A stretch of DNA of 29,981 nucleotides from Ruthenibacterium sp. (GTDB lineage Bacteria > Bacillota > Clostridia > Oscillospirales > Ruminococcaceae): positions 1 through 29,981 of the forward strand of contig JAHHSK010000019.1 in assembly GCA_020025255.1 (NCBI GenBank), read 5' to 3'. A model generated the notes under the pieces. The model saw only the letters and a list, made by a program, of their open reading frames with translations, did not search any database and was not told the origin of the DNA. Position 1 is the first letter of the stretch. Every line of letters starts with the position of its first letter. Of the stretch, positions 1 through 8,212 are shown in pieces. A program made the position numbers and the translations under genes.

Positions 1-28
1 TCCCGCGCCTTTTTTCGTATCCTTCTTT

Positions 29-661
29 TTATTTGCCTTCTGTTCTGATTCGCTCGCAAAACGACCGAATCAGTTTATCCATAAGATAAACGTCTTTTTT
101 GCTTGTCAACAGAATCGTCTTTTCTCCGCTTTCTGTATGGACAGAGAACAGCAGGTTATGCCCTTCGATTCCATGTTCCGCATGGATATTTTCCAACTGG
201 CGGCGAATATCTTCCGAAAAGCCCCTGCATTTTGTCTCGATCTCATTATTTTTGAAATACACACATTCCTTCATCTGCCGCAATGGATAGATATTTTCTT
301 TTCCGTCGCAGAAAATCGAAATATGATCGTGGTACAAGGCCGCCGTGCACACAGCACCTGCCGCAGCCGAAAGCCCGAATCGATGCTTCATCTTTGCCGC
401 CTTTGCGGCGCGTACACCGGATGCAATCTGCGCATCCACCTCTTGCTTTTTTTCAGGGATATTGATAATAAAGATGCCTGCAAAAAACAGTATAAACATG
501 GCACCATCCATAAGCATGTTCATCTCATCCGATGAAAAACGGAAAATCCCTCTGCCGAATTGATTTGCTGCAAACGCCGTTAACCCAATAAGGCTGATAA
601 GAATACCCGCTGCAATTTTTATTTTCTGTTTCTTGCTGATATAAGGAGAATATCGTTCCAT
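29..661 (-). CDS. Membrane protein of unknown function, two N-terminal TM segments
   Basis: A 210-residue protein I do not recognise. Two hydrophobic segments lie at about residues 14-35 and 45-68, followed by a soluble, presumably cytoplasmic, C-terminal region of about 140 residues rich in charged residues. An in-frame start exists further upstream, but the ATG at 661 is chosen because GGAGG lies 7-8 bases before it, and translation begins MERYSPYISK. It is the last of three - strand membrane-protein genes, and a hairpin terminator lies between it and the preceding gene (754-969), so it may depend on read-through. The sequence is more AT-rich than the housekeeping genes nearby. No catalytic motif is visible. 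Confidence 0.7.
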   Translation of the reverse strand: MERYSPYISKKQKIKIAAGILISLIGLTAFAANQFGRGIFRFSSDEMNMLMDGAMFILFFAGIFIINIPEKKQEVDAQIASGVRAAKAAKMKHRFGLSAAAGAVCTAALYHDHISIFCDGKENIYPLRQMKECVYFKNNEIETKCRGFSEDIRRQLENIHAEHGIEGHNLLFSVHTESGEKTILLTSKKDVYLMDKLIRSFCERIRTEGK

Positions 662-716
662 ATTCTTACCTCCGTAAAAACACTCTGCCGATGCAAGCGC
701 GTATGCTTTTTTTGCA

Positions 717-749
717 AAATCAGGCGGCATGGATTGTGCCGCCTGATTT
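717..749 (-). terminator. Hairpin terminator after the 754-969 gene
   Basis: Perfect 13-bp inverted repeat (AAATCAGGCGGCA / TGCCGCCTGATTT) with a 7-base loop, starting 5 bases after the stop codon of the 754-969 gene on the - strand. The T-run is short on the - strand and better on the + strand, so efficiency is uncertain. Confidence 0.7.
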
Positions 750-753
750 CTTT

Positions 754-969
754 TTATTCGTCATTCCGCTTGGGCAGTTGGGCAAGCATGACCTTTTCTT
801 TCAGTTCATCGCGCTTATGTTCCATTTCGGTAAGCTGTGCCTGCATGGTTTTCTGATCCTCCAAAATGGGGGGCAGCTCCATAAATTTTTTCACGGTAAA
901 AAAGGTTAGAACCATCAGAAGAATCAGTAAAAAGCCGGACAGCACCTTCCATTTTTTATTCTTCTCCAT
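754..969 (-). CDS. Small single-pass membrane protein with short coiled coil
   Basis: A 71-residue protein with a basic N-terminus (MEKNKKWK), one hydrophobic segment at about residues 9-28, then a charged, heptad-like helix at about residues 38-60. The topology resembles FtsL/DivIC-type bitopic proteins, but I see no sequence signature that supports that name. The ATG at 969 is chosen because GGAGGAGC lies just upstream, and that ribosome binding site is inside the end of the preceding gene. It overlaps that gene (956-1177) by 14 bases, indicating translational coupling and a shared role or complex. A hairpin terminator follows the stop. Confidence 0.6.
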   Translation of the reverse strand: MEKNKKWKVLSGFLLILLMVLTFFTVKKFMELPPILEDQKTMQAQLTEMEHKRDELKEKVMLAQLPKRNDE

Positions 970-1177
970 GTTCCAGCTCCTCCAATCGCTGCTCCAATTC
1001 CTGACATTCCAATTCCATGCGGTATAGATCCCGACGCAGGGAATCGGATAAGCTCGGATCGGCATTCAGCTGCTGCGGCGTCAAATTGCGGTCGCCATAA
1101 ACAGCACCCGCAGAGAAATTCACAATCGAATTTGCTGTAATCAGCAGAGAAACCATCAAAATGGAAAGGGCAAGCAA
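956..1177 (-). CDS. Small bitopic membrane protein, start unresolved
   Basis: At least 73 residues: a hydrophobic segment at about residues 1-22, then a polar region ending in a glutamate/leucine-rich helix (RMELECQELEQRLEELEHG) that looks like a coiled coil. The only common start codon in frame is TTG at 1177, which has no ribosome binding site and would begin inside the membrane helix. The frame stays open upstream to 1258 and encodes a basic, typical pre-TM segment (EKNEDKKSWFWKKTFAAL). An AAGGGA stands 5-6 bases before an ATA at 1240, so a rare AUA or AUU start upstream is possible. It pairs with the similarly built gene at 754-969. Function unknown. Confidence 0.5.
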   Translation of the reverse strand: MLALSILMVSLLITANSIVNFSAGAVYGDRNLTPQQLNADPSLSDSLRRDLYRMELECQELEQRLEELEHGEE

Positions 1178-1281
1178 AGCCGCAAAGGTTTTTTTCCAAA
1201 ACCAGCTTTTTTTATCTTCGTTTTTCTCAATGCTGTTTATAAAAATCCCTTCTTTCCCTTATCATTCGCTATTGCAGCAGG

Positions 1282-1303
1282 CGCAACCGAAAAACCGATT
1301 GCG
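1282..1303 (-). other. Leader hairpin between promoter and the membrane-gene cluster
   Basis: 8-bp stem CGCAATCG / CGGTTGCG (one G-T pair) around a T-rich 6-base loop, inside the long transcribed leader predicted from the promoter at 1366-1394. No riboswitch class is recognised. Apart from this hairpin and the promoter, the gene-free stretch 1241-1540 is AT-rich and shows nothing else, including no clear terminator for noc. Confidence 0.35.
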
Positions 1304-1365
1304 GTGATTTTACTCCTTTGCGAGTATCATCATTTTTTCGATCCTTTTCCTTCTTTTCTAAAATC

Positions 1366-1394
1366 AGAATATCCTATCTATCAATTTTTGTCAA
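1366..1394 (-). promoter_or_regulatory. Sigma-A-type promoter for the 29-1177 cluster
   Basis: On the - strand TTGACA (1394-1389), a 17-base spacer, then TATTCT (1371-1366). The -35 is perfect and the -10 has four of six consensus bases. It lies after the noc stop and points at the small membrane-protein genes, giving a leader of more than 120 bases. Confidence 0.75.
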
Positions 1395-1540
1395 GTTTTT
1401 ACAAAATTGTTCAGAAAATCATTTTCTCTTTCTGCTTTCTAATTATCCTGCTGTGAATCCTTTTTGCATTTATTGGGATTTTCGCCCTTTCTCTGCGTTC
1501 CGCCAGCATTCAGCCCAATAAGAAAAGGGGAGAGACGCGC

Positions 1541-2623
1541 TTACGAATCGAAGAAATGTTCCAAAATCGGCGGCAGCTTTTCAAACTGTTCTTCAAAGGA
1601 GGCTTCTTCCTGTGCTTGGCTCGGTGCGCTGTATTGGGCTTCCGATAAACGGGGATTTTCGTGTTTTTCCGGCGCAGCGCCTGATTCCTTTTGCACAGGC
1701 TCCGCTTTCGGCTCGGGATCATAAGTGAAAAAAGGCGCAGCGGGCTGCTCGTCCTTGTTCAGCAGGCCGTTTGTATCGCCGGACTGCTGCGTCTGTGTTT
1801 TTTCTTCCGGCTCGTTTTCGGCTTCGGCAGAAACGTCCTCAGTCGGGATGCGCACCACATATTCGATGTAATCCTTTTCTTCGTGCTTTTCTGCCGTGGC
1901 GCGGATGCCGCTTCCGGTCATCAGCTTTACGGCGCGGTCGATCGTATTCACAAAAATGCGCACATCCCGTACCATTACCGTCCGCTTGTGTTTTTTATGG
2001 CTGCCCAGTGCCCGGGCGACCAGTGCCTCGGTCTGCTGTACATTATAGCCGCGCTCGGCCGCTGTTTTCAGTGCCTTCGTGCGCAGATCGGATGTCGGCA
2101 GCCGCAAAACGGCGCGCGCATGGCGTTCCGTCAGCCCGGCCGCCGTGCAGATATCCTCCTGCTCCTGCGTCAGCGTCAAAAGCCGCAGCTTGTTTGCCAA
2201 AGTGGGCTGTGCAATGCCCAGCCGCCGCGCACCGGCCTCCTGCGTACAGTTCCACAGATTCAGGATATCCCGCAGCGCACGCGCCTGCTCGAAGGGGCCG
2301 AGCTGTTCGCGCTGCAGATTTTCCAAAAGGCTCAAGGCCGCTGTTTTTTCATCCTCGAAATGATAAATGATCGCGGGGATCGTTTCCATCTTTGCCAGAC
2401 GGCATGCCCGCAGCCGCCGTTCTCCGGCAATCAGCTGGTATTGATCGTTGGGCAGCGGCCGTACACTGATCGGCTGCAGCAATCCGTTTTGCAGGATGCT
2501 CACCGCCAGCTTTTTGATTTCCACTTCATCGAAATTGCTCCGCGCTTGAAACGGGGAAGGCACGATCTGCTCGATCGGAAGCAGCCATACCTTCGTCTGC
2601 TGGGATAATTTCTGCTTTGCCAA
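1541..2623 (-). CDS. noc: ParB-family nucleoid occlusion protein Noc
   Basis: CTP-dependent DNA-binding clamp of the ParB/Noc family, 360 residues. Visible parts: an N-terminal ParB domain with GERRLRA (about 68-74) and ENLQREQL (about 100-107); a helix-turn-helix whose recognition stretch reads QPTLANKLRLL, closer to Noc (ANKLRLL) than to Spo0J (ANHLRLL) in B. subtilis; and a dimerisation region (RIFVNTIDRAVKLM...YVVRIP). After about residue 265 comes a low-complexity acidic/proline-rich tail of about 95 residues ending in a hydrophobic helix-like motif. The N-terminus starts directly at the ParB domain and lacks an obvious amphipathic membrane-targeting helix like that of B. subtilis Noc. 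The start is TTG at 2623, supported by GGAGG 8 bases upstream. It follows rsmG, as in Bacillus, but no soj/spo0J pair follows it. A chromosome-segregation ParB role instead of nucleoid occlusion cannot be excluded. Confidence 0.85.
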   Translation of the reverse strand: MAKQKLSQQTKVWLLPIEQIVPSPFQARSNFDEVEIKKLAVSILQNGLLQPISVRPLPNDQYQLIAGERRLRACRLAKMETIPAIIYHFEDEKTAALSLLENLQREQLGPFEQARALRDILNLWNCTQEAGARRLGIAQPTLANKLRLLTLTQEQEDICTAAGLTERHARAVLRLPTSDLRTKALKTAAERGYNVQQTEALVARALGSHKKHKRTVMVRDVRIFVNTIDRAVKLMTGSGIRATAEKHEEKDYIEYVVRIPTEDVSAEAENEPEEKTQTQQSGDTNGLLNKDEQPAAPFFTYDPEPKAEPVQKESGAAPEKHENPRLSEAQYSAPSQAQEEASFEEQFEKLPPILEHFFDS

Positions 2624-2668
2624 AACGAATTCCTCCTTTTTTTGCGGGAAATACGCTGTGCCAAAAAG

Positions 2669-2724
2669 AAAAAGCGCATCCCTGTCCGCTTCTTATCAAG
2701 AAGTGTATCACGGATGCGCTTTTT
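2669..2724 (-). terminator. Terminator of the mnmE-mnmG-rsmG operon
   Basis: 13-base complementary arms AAAAAGCGCATCC (2669-2681) and GGATGCGCTTTTT (2712-2724). The loop itself contains a perfect 6-bp inner hairpin (CTTCTT-ATC-AAGAAG). T-runs are present on both strands, so it could act bidirectionally. It stands about 40 bases after the rsmG stop and 45 bases before the noc start. That leaves little room for a separate noc promoter, so noc probably depends on read-through. Confidence 0.8.
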
Positions 2725-2764
2725 ATACCAGAAATTTCCATTTTCTTTTTTCGACGTTTCGCTG

Positions 2765-3466
2765 TCATTTCAGCGGTGCTTTTGCAATTTTACCGCCGTT
2801 TCTGGGGTAAACGCGCGGAGTTTGCGATATTTTTTCATAGAAAATCAGCGTGCGTGCCGAGCCATCGGGCAGGGTGACGTCTTTGCGGCGGCGGTATTTC
2901 CCGCCCAGCTTTGCAATCGCACCCTTTGCGGCGGCAATTTCCTCATCCGCGCCCGATCCCTTCATCGCAATAAACACACCGCCCACCTTCAAAAGCGGCA
3001 GGCAGTATTCCGCCAGCACCGGCAGCGCAGCAACCGCGCGCGCCGTTGTGACATCAAAGCATTCGCGCCACTGCTTGCGCGCGGCCTCTTCCGCGCGTTC
3101 CTTGGCAAATTCGGCCTCGATTCCCAGCTCGGCGCAGACATGTTTCAGAAATTCCACGCGCTTGCCGGTCGGTTCGATCAGCGTCAGGTCGATTTGCGGG
3201 CAGAACAGCTTTGTCACGATGCCCGGAAAGCCCGCACCGGTGCCCACATCTGCCACGCGCCCTTTTACTTCGGGGCAGGCGGCCAAAAGCAGGCTGTCGA
3301 TGAAGTGGCGATCCTCGATGCCTTCGGGGTCGGTGATCGCTGTCAGGTTGATATGCTGATTGGTTTCGACCAGCATTTCGGCATACCGATCCAGCGGTTG
3401 GGCAACCGCCTGGGCATCTATGCCGTATTGCGCAGCCTTACGGATCAAGCGCTGTGTATCAATCAT
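2765..3466 (-). CDS. rsmG: 16S rRNA (guanine-527-N7)-methyltransferase RsmG
   Basis: Methylates N7 of G527 in the 530 loop of 16S rRNA using S-adenosylmethionine, in the cytoplasm. 233 residues, the usual family length. The SAM-binding glycine motif VADVGTGAGFPGI is at residues 71-83. NLTAI near residue 40 and HFIDSL near 55 are typical of the family, and the C-terminus reads RVYPRNGGKIAKAPL, the family's usual ending. The ATG at 3466 overlaps the mnmG stop by 8 bases, so translation is coupled to mnmG, the classical gidA-gidB arrangement. In many bacteria loss of RsmG gives low-level streptomycin resistance (established knowledge, not visible here). Confidence 0.96.
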   Translation of the reverse strand: MIDTQRLIRKAAQYGIDAQAVAQPLDRYAEMLVETNQHINLTAITDPEGIEDRHFIDSLLLAACPEVKGRVADVGTGAGFPGIVTKLFCPQIDLTLIEPTGKRVEFLKHVCAELGIEAEFAKERAEEAARKQWRECFDVTTARAVAALPVLAEYCLPLLKVGGVFIAMKGSGADEEIAAAKGAIAKLGGKYRRRKDVTLPDGSARTLIFYEKISQTPRVYPRNGGKIAKAPLK

Positions 3467-5357
3467 GTTGTTTCCTTTCCGCGGTTTTTGTTTTACGCTG
3501 CTTCATCAGTTCGATCGTCAGACAGGCGATATCCGCAGGCCCTACCCCCGGAATGCGCGCCGCCTGCCCAACCGAACGCGGACGGATCTGCGCAAGCTTT
3601 TCGCGCGCCTCCAAGCGCAGGCCGGTCAGCGGTGCATAATCAAAATCATCCGGTATCACGGCATCTTCCTGCCGCTTCACCGCACCGATCTGGCTGCGCT
3701 GGCGGCGAATATACCCTTCGTATTTTATTTCCGTTTCAATACAATAAGCAATAAACGGGGTCACTTCTTCGTTGCTTGGCAGCATGCGCGCCACATCCTT
3801 ATATTTCAGTGCCGGACGGCGCAGAAGCTCGGCTGCGGTGGCACCGCTTGTCAAGCTCGGCTCTTGCTTTTCTTCTAAGATCGGGTTTGCATCGCACGGG
3901 CGGATCACCGTTGTGTTCAGCCGTTCGATCTCGGCGGTGCGCACTGTGCGGCGGTGGTTGAATTCCGCCCAGCGGGCATCATCCACAAGGCCGATTTCGC
4001 GTCCCAGCGGTGTCAGGCGCTCATCCGCGTTATCCTGGCGCAGATATAAGCGGTATTCGCTGCGGCTCGTCATCATGCGGTAGGGGTCCATAACGCCCTT
4101 TGTCACAAGGTCATCGACCAGTGTGCCGATGTAGCTTTCCTGCCGGTGCAGGATCACGCCTTCCTTGTGCTGCACACAGCGCGCGGCGTTGATGCCCGCA
4201 AGCAGCCCCTGTGCGGCGGCTTCCTCGTAGCCGGAGCTGCCGTTGAACTGCCCCGCGCCGAACAAACCGCCGATCTGTTTGAATTCCAGCGTAGGCAGCA
4301 GCACCGTGGGGTCAACACAGTCATATTCGATCGCATAGGCCGGGCGCATGATCTCCACATGCTCCAGCCCATGAATGGTGCGGTACATTTCATTCTGCAC
4401 CGCTTCGGGCAGGCTGGAGCTCATACCCTGCAAATACATTTCCTCGGTATCCTCGCCGCATGGTTCCACAAAGATCTGGTGGCGCGGTTTATCCGCAAAG
4501 CGCACCACCTTATCCTCGATCGAAGGGCAGTAGCGCGGGCCGACGCCTTCGATCATGCCGCCGTACAGCGGGCTGCGGTGCAGGTTTTCGCGGATGACGC
4601 GGTGCGTTTCCTCGTTGGTGTAGGCAATGAAGCAATCCACGCGGTTTTTCATTTCGCATTTCGTCATAAACGAAAAGGGCTGGATGCTTTCATCGCCGGA
4701 TTGCCGCGTCAGCACGCTGAAATCGATGCTGCGCCGGTGCACGCGCGCGGGCGTGCCTGTTTTGAAGCGCCGCAGGGGAACCCCAATGGACTTAAGGTTC
4801 TGCGAAAGCGCGCATGCGGCGTGTTCGCCGTCCGGGCCGCTTTCAAAGCTTGCTTCGCCCACAAAAATACGCCCGCCCAGATGCGTACCCGTTGCAATCA
4901 CGACGGCCTTTGCGCCGTAAAATGCGCCCAAATGCGTGCGCACGCCGCACACACGGCGGTCTTGATCCAGCTCCACCGCGACGATCTGCGCCTGTTTCAA
5001 TTCCAGATTTTCTGTTTTTTCCAGAAGGTTTTTCATATACGCACGGTATTTGCGCCGATCGGTCTGCACACGCAGCGAATGGACTGCCGGCCCTTTGCCG
5101 AGGTTCAGCATCCGGCTTTGCAAAAACGTTGCGTCCGCCGCAATGCCCATAACGCCGCCCAGCGCGTCGATTTCGCGCACAAGATGCCCCTTTGCCGTGC
5201 CGCCGATCGACGGATTGCACGGCAGATTTCCCACGCCGTCCAGTGACATGGTGAAAAGTGCCGTCTTTGCGCCGAGCTTTGCCGCGGCACAGGCCGCTTC
5301 GATGCCGGCGTGTCCCGCACCGATCACGATTACTTCATAGCTGCCCAAATGATCCAA
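3459..5357 (-). CDS. mnmG: tRNA uridine-5-carboxymethylaminomethyl modification FAD enzyme MnmG
   Basis: FAD-binding partner of MnmE; together they install the (carboxymethyl)aminomethyl group on the wobble uridine (U34) of certain tRNAs. The Rossmann FAD motif VIVIGAGHAGIEAA is near the N-terminus, followed by the diagnostic CNPSIGGTAKGHLVREIDALGG. Later come GTHLGGRIFVGE and the C-terminal GIDA-associated region ending in RIPGVGPADIACL. The start is set to TTG at 5357 (632 residues), because GAGG stands 8 bases upstream and translation then begins LDHLGSYEVIVIG, as in the family. A longer frame to 5465 also begins with TTG but has no ribosome binding site and adds a 36-residue low-complexity extension. 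Follows mnmE after 153 bases and overlaps rsmG. Confidence 0.95.
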   Translation of the reverse strand: MDHLGSYEVIVIGAGHAGIEAACAAAKLGAKTALFTMSLDGVGNLPCNPSIGGTAKGHLVREIDALGGVMGIAADATFLQSRMLNLGKGPAVHSLRVQTDRRKYRAYMKNLLEKTENLELKQAQIVAVELDQDRRVCGVRTHLGAFYGAKAVVIATGTHLGGRIFVGEASFESGPDGEHAACALSQNLKSIGVPLRRFKTGTPARVHRRSIDFSVLTRQSGDESIQPFSFMTKCEMKNRVDCFIAYTNEETHRVIRENLHRSPLYGGMIEGVGPRYCPSIEDKVVRFADKPRHQIFVEPCGEDTEEMYLQGMSSSLPEAVQNEMYRTIHGLEHVEIMRPAYAIEYDCVDPTVLLPTLEFKQIGGLFGAGQFNGSSGYEEAAAQGLLAGINAARCVQHKEGVILHRQESYIGTLVDDLVTKGVMDPYRMMTSRSEYRLYLRQDNADERLTPLGREIGLVDDARWAEFNHRRTVRTAEIERLNTTVIRPCDANPILEEKQEPSLTSGATAAELLRRPALKYKDVARMLPSNEEVTPFIAYCIETEIKYEGYIRRQRSQIGAVKRQEDAVIPDDFDYAPLTGLRLEAREKLAQIRPRSVGQAARIPGVGPADIACLTIELMKQRKTKTAERKQHD

Positions 5358-5510
5358 AATCGTTTCCTCTTTCCCCTTGTGCCGCGTGTGCACGGCTGCG
5401 CGTTTTGCTTTCGTTTCGTTTCCGGCTTGTGCGGAAGGGATCGTCCGGTTCGTTGCGTTTTGCAACTATACGATCCGTATAAATTCAAAATATTACCTTG
5501 GGTATAAGCC

Positions 5511-6884
5511 TTATTTGCCGACGCAGAATTTCGAGAATACTTCCTCGACCACATCCTCGCGCACGTTTTCCCCCGTCAGGGAATACAGCGCGTACAGGGC
5601 ATCATCCATGCATACGCCCACGGCATCCAGTGTCATGCCCGTCTGCGCGGCATTCAGCGCATCGTCCAGTGCCTGCTGTGCATCGCGCGCCGCATGCAGC
5701 TGCCGTTCGTTTGCCAGCAGACAGGCATCCGGGTCCAGCCCCGTCAGATGCAGCACCGAAGCCACCGCCTGTTCCACACGCGGCAGGAAGGAAGGATCCT
5801 TTGCGCTGATGTGGATCACGGTCTGGAAGCAGCGGCGCAGCGATTCGGCATCCGCCTGCTGCGGCAGATCGGTTTTATTTAAAATGGCAATGGCCGGGCG
5901 TCCGGCGCATTTTTGCGCCAGCGCAAGATCCGAAGGCTGCAGCGGACAAGAACCGTCAAACACAGCAAAAATCAGCCCCGCGCGCTCCAGATGCGTATAG
6001 CTGCGGCGGATGCCCTCGGCTTCCACCACATCCTGCGTATCGCGGATGCCCGCCGTATCCGCCAGCAGCAGACGGATGCCTGCCAGCTGGATCTCCTGTT
6101 CCACCACATCGCGCGTGGTGCCGGCAATGGGCGTTACGATCGCGCGTTCAAAGCCCGAAAGCAGATTCAAAAGCGTGCTTTTGCCGACATTCGGGCTGCC
6201 GATGATCGCGGTATCCACGCCGCGGCGCAGCACTGCGCCCGTGTCGTAGCCTTCGATCAGGCGGTCGATGACATTCTTTGCCTGCCCGAGTGATTCCGTC
6301 AGTGCCTGCATGGAAAGCTCCGGCACATCCTCCTCCGGGTAATCGGTATACGCGGCAATGTGTCCCGCCAGCGTGATGAGCGTATCCTGCACCGCCTTTA
6401 TTTTGCCGTACAGCGCGCCCTCCATGGCGGCAGCCGCCGCCTGTGCGCCCTGCTGCGAGGATGCGTTGATCATATCCATGACGGCTTCGGCCTGCGTCAG
6501 CGAAATGCGCCCGGATAAAAACGCGCGCTTTGTAAATTCGCCCGCGCCCGCCGGCTGCGCACCCGCGGCAAAGCATGCGCGCAAAAGGCGCTGGCTCACC
6601 GCACTGCCGCCGTGGCAGGAAAGCTCCACCACATCCTCGCCCGTATAGCTGTGCGGCGCACGGAAGCACAGCGCCACTACTTCATCGCAGTGCACGCCGT
6701 TTTCGGTAAAATGGCCGAACAGCGCCGTGTATCCCTTGGCATCGGCCAGTTTTTTCTTGGGGTTTGCGGGTTCAAAGACGCGCGAAGCGACCGCGTATGC
6801 CTCATCGCCCGAAATGCGGATCACCGCAATGCCGCCGGTGCCCGGCGGGGTTGCGATCGCCGCAATGGTTTTTTCCTGTGCCAT
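5511..6884 (-). CDS. mnmE: tRNA modification GTPase MnmE
   Basis: Potassium-activated GTPase that works with MnmG on the tRNA wobble uridine. 457 residues, normal length. The N-terminal formyl-tetrahydrofolate-binding domain begins TIAAIATPPGTGGIAVIRISG. A helical domain contains an inserted G domain with G1 GSPNVGKS (229-236), the switch region IAGTTRD, G3 DTAGIRDT (276-283) and G4 NKTD (336-339). The C-terminus is FCVGK, with the invariant cysteine. ATG at 6884 with GGAG 8 bases upstream. In Bacillus mnmE follows jag; here it heads a block on the gyrA side of the origin. It lies 22 bases after the small membrane protein at 6907-7341 and may be co-transcribed with it. Confidence 0.97.
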   Translation of the reverse strand: MAQEKTIAAIATPPGTGGIAVIRISGDEAYAVASRVFEPANPKKKLADAKGYTALFGHFTENGVHCDEVVALCFRAPHSYTGEDVVELSCHGGSAVSQRLLRACFAAGAQPAGAGEFTKRAFLSGRISLTQAEAVMDMINASSQQGAQAAAAAMEGALYGKIKAVQDTLITLAGHIAAYTDYPEEDVPELSMQALTESLGQAKNVIDRLIEGYDTGAVLRRGVDTAIIGSPNVGKSTLLNLLSGFERAIVTPIAGTTRDVVEQEIQLAGIRLLLADTAGIRDTQDVVEAEGIRRSYTHLERAGLIFAVFDGSCPLQPSDLALAQKCAGRPAIAILNKTDLPQQADAESLRRCFQTVIHISAKDPSFLPRVEQAVASVLHLTGLDPDACLLANERQLHAARDAQQALDDALNAAQTGMTLDAVGVCMDDALYALYSLTGENVREDVVEEVFSKFCVGK

Positions 6885-6906
6885 GGCTCAAACTCCTTTC
6901 CCGCAT

Positions 6907-7341
6907 TCAGGAAAGACGGGTGTGCGTTTCTTTGCTGCGCCCCGCCTGATACAGTAAAATGGATTCCGCCAAAAGCAGCACCGTAACCGCAATGCCGCCG
7001 ATGCACAAAAGCTGCGTGCCGCCCAAAACCAGCGGAAAAAGCGATGCGGCGGCGGCAATATCGCATACGATTTTTGCCGCACTGCGCAGGCCGGTGCGCT
7101 TTGTGATGAAAAAGCACACAAGCAGAATCAGCACAAGGCAGGTGGCAAGCGCCGTCAAAAGCGGCCCGAAATTGCCGTATCCGATCAGCATACCGCTGAT
7201 GTGGGAAAAATACTGTCTTGTATACTGCAGCTGTCCGTCCGCAGAAGGATGTGCAAAAACAAGCACCGCGCTCACGGGCAAAAGTTCCAGCAGCAGCGCC
7301 GCCGCGGGCAGAAAATACCAAACCTCGATTTTCTTTTTCAT
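6907..7341 (-). CDS. Four-TM membrane protein of unknown function
   Basis: 144 residues with about four hydrophobic segments: residues 8-30, 60-82, 92-112 and 115-133. There is a short polar loop between the first two. The ATG at 7341 (MKKKIEVWYF) is preceded by AGGAG at 6-7 bases; the open frame extends further up to 7410 without such a signal. It sits 22 bases upstream of mnmE on the same strand. The topology is all that can be said; no family motif is recognised. Confidence 0.65.
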   Translation of the reverse strand: MKKKIEVWYFLPAAALLLELLPVSAVLVFAHPSADGQLQYTRQYFSHISGMLIGYGNFGPLLTALATCLVLILLVCFFITKRTGLRSAAKIVCDIAAAASLFPLVLGGTQLLCIGGIAVTVLLLAESILLYQAGRSKETHTRLS

Positions 7342-7437
7342 ATTCGGCTCCTTTTTTGCTCCTGCATGCCGTGCTCTGCCGCCGCAGGCAAAATGTGTAC
7401 AGAAAAGCACTGATTTTTTCGTGCAGAACGCAAAAAA

Positions 7438-8139
7438 TCAGAACATCCAGTAGATGCATTCCTTCGAAATTTCCCAGCCCATTTTCTTTTGCAGGTTCAT
7501 GGAAATCTCGTTTGTATGATAAATGTGGCAAAAGGGGATCTGCCCGCGCTGAAGCGTGCGGCGCAGTGCTTCGCTTTCCAGCAAAAAGCCAAGCCCCCGG
7601 CGGCGGTATTCGGGGAACACCTCCAGATAGCCGATGCTGCCTTCTGTGTGCCAGCCGATGAAGCCCGCCAGCTTATCCTCAACAAACGCGCCGAACAGTG
7701 CCTTTTTTTCGATGCGCTCGACAATATCCTGCGTTTTGTGGGGCGTGCCGTACACGCGGTCAACGATCTCAATGTGCGATTCATCCAGATCCCGCAGCAC
7801 CACACCCGCCCAGGCTTCCTGCGGGATGTGCGGCGCAGTCTCCTTGCAATAGCGCGCCTGCCAGCACGGGGCGTTGCCGCGGCTGCCGGTTTTTTCGCCA
7901 ACAAGATCCCGGCACAATGCACCGTGCGCCATATACTTCGCATCGGCGGGCGTTTTGCTCAAAAGGGCGCGCACATCGGCTTCGCTGGTGCCGCACACGG
8001 TATAAAGCCCGTAAATAAGATCGTGGAACACCGCCGCATCGCCGCCCTCATAAAAACATTCATAATGGCCGCGGCGCACCAGCTCCAAAAGATCCGCATT
8101 CTGCACGGGGTCCTGTTCGATATATTCGATTTCCGTCAT
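7438..8139 (-). CDS. GNAT family N-acetyltransferase
   Basis: 233 residues. The C-terminal half is a Gcn5-related acetyltransferase fold: FGAFVEDKLAGFIGWH, then IGYLEVFPEYRRRGLGFLLESEAL, with the acetyl-CoA pyrophosphate-binding RRRGLG motif, and a final LQKKMGWE strand-turn typical of the family. The N-terminal about 110 residues are less conserved and may determine the acceptor substrate, which cannot be inferred. ATG at 8139 is supported by GGAG 7 bases upstream; an in-frame start at 8184 has no such signal. It is 96 bases upstream of the 6907-7341 gene and runs in the same direction. Confidence 0.85.
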   Translation of the reverse strand: MTEIEYIEQDPVQNADLLELVRRGHYECFYEGGDAAVFHDLIYGLYTVCGTSEADVRALLSKTPADAKYMAHGALCRDLVGEKTGSRGNAPCWQARYCKETAPHIPQEAWAGVVLRDLDESHIEIVDRVYGTPHKTQDIVERIEKKALFGAFVEDKLAGFIGWHTEGSIGYLEVFPEYRRRGLGFLLESEALRRTLQRGQIPFCHIYHTNEISMNLQKKMGWEISKECIYWMF

Positions 8140-8212
8140 AAAATTCTCCGTATCATGCTGCGTTATCGGTGCGGTGCTTTGCAAAAAACACCGCTCAGGA
8201 AAAACACGGAAA

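Noticed and set aside
2646..2653. GGGAAATA, a half of the Noc binding palindrome, just upstream of noc
   Set aside because: The other half does not match (about five of eight bases), so it is too weak to claim an autoregulatory site.
5358..5465. N-terminal extension of MnmG starting at TTG 5465
   Set aside because: No ribosome binding site, low-complexity sequence and not family-like; TTG 5357 has GAGG and gives the usual length.
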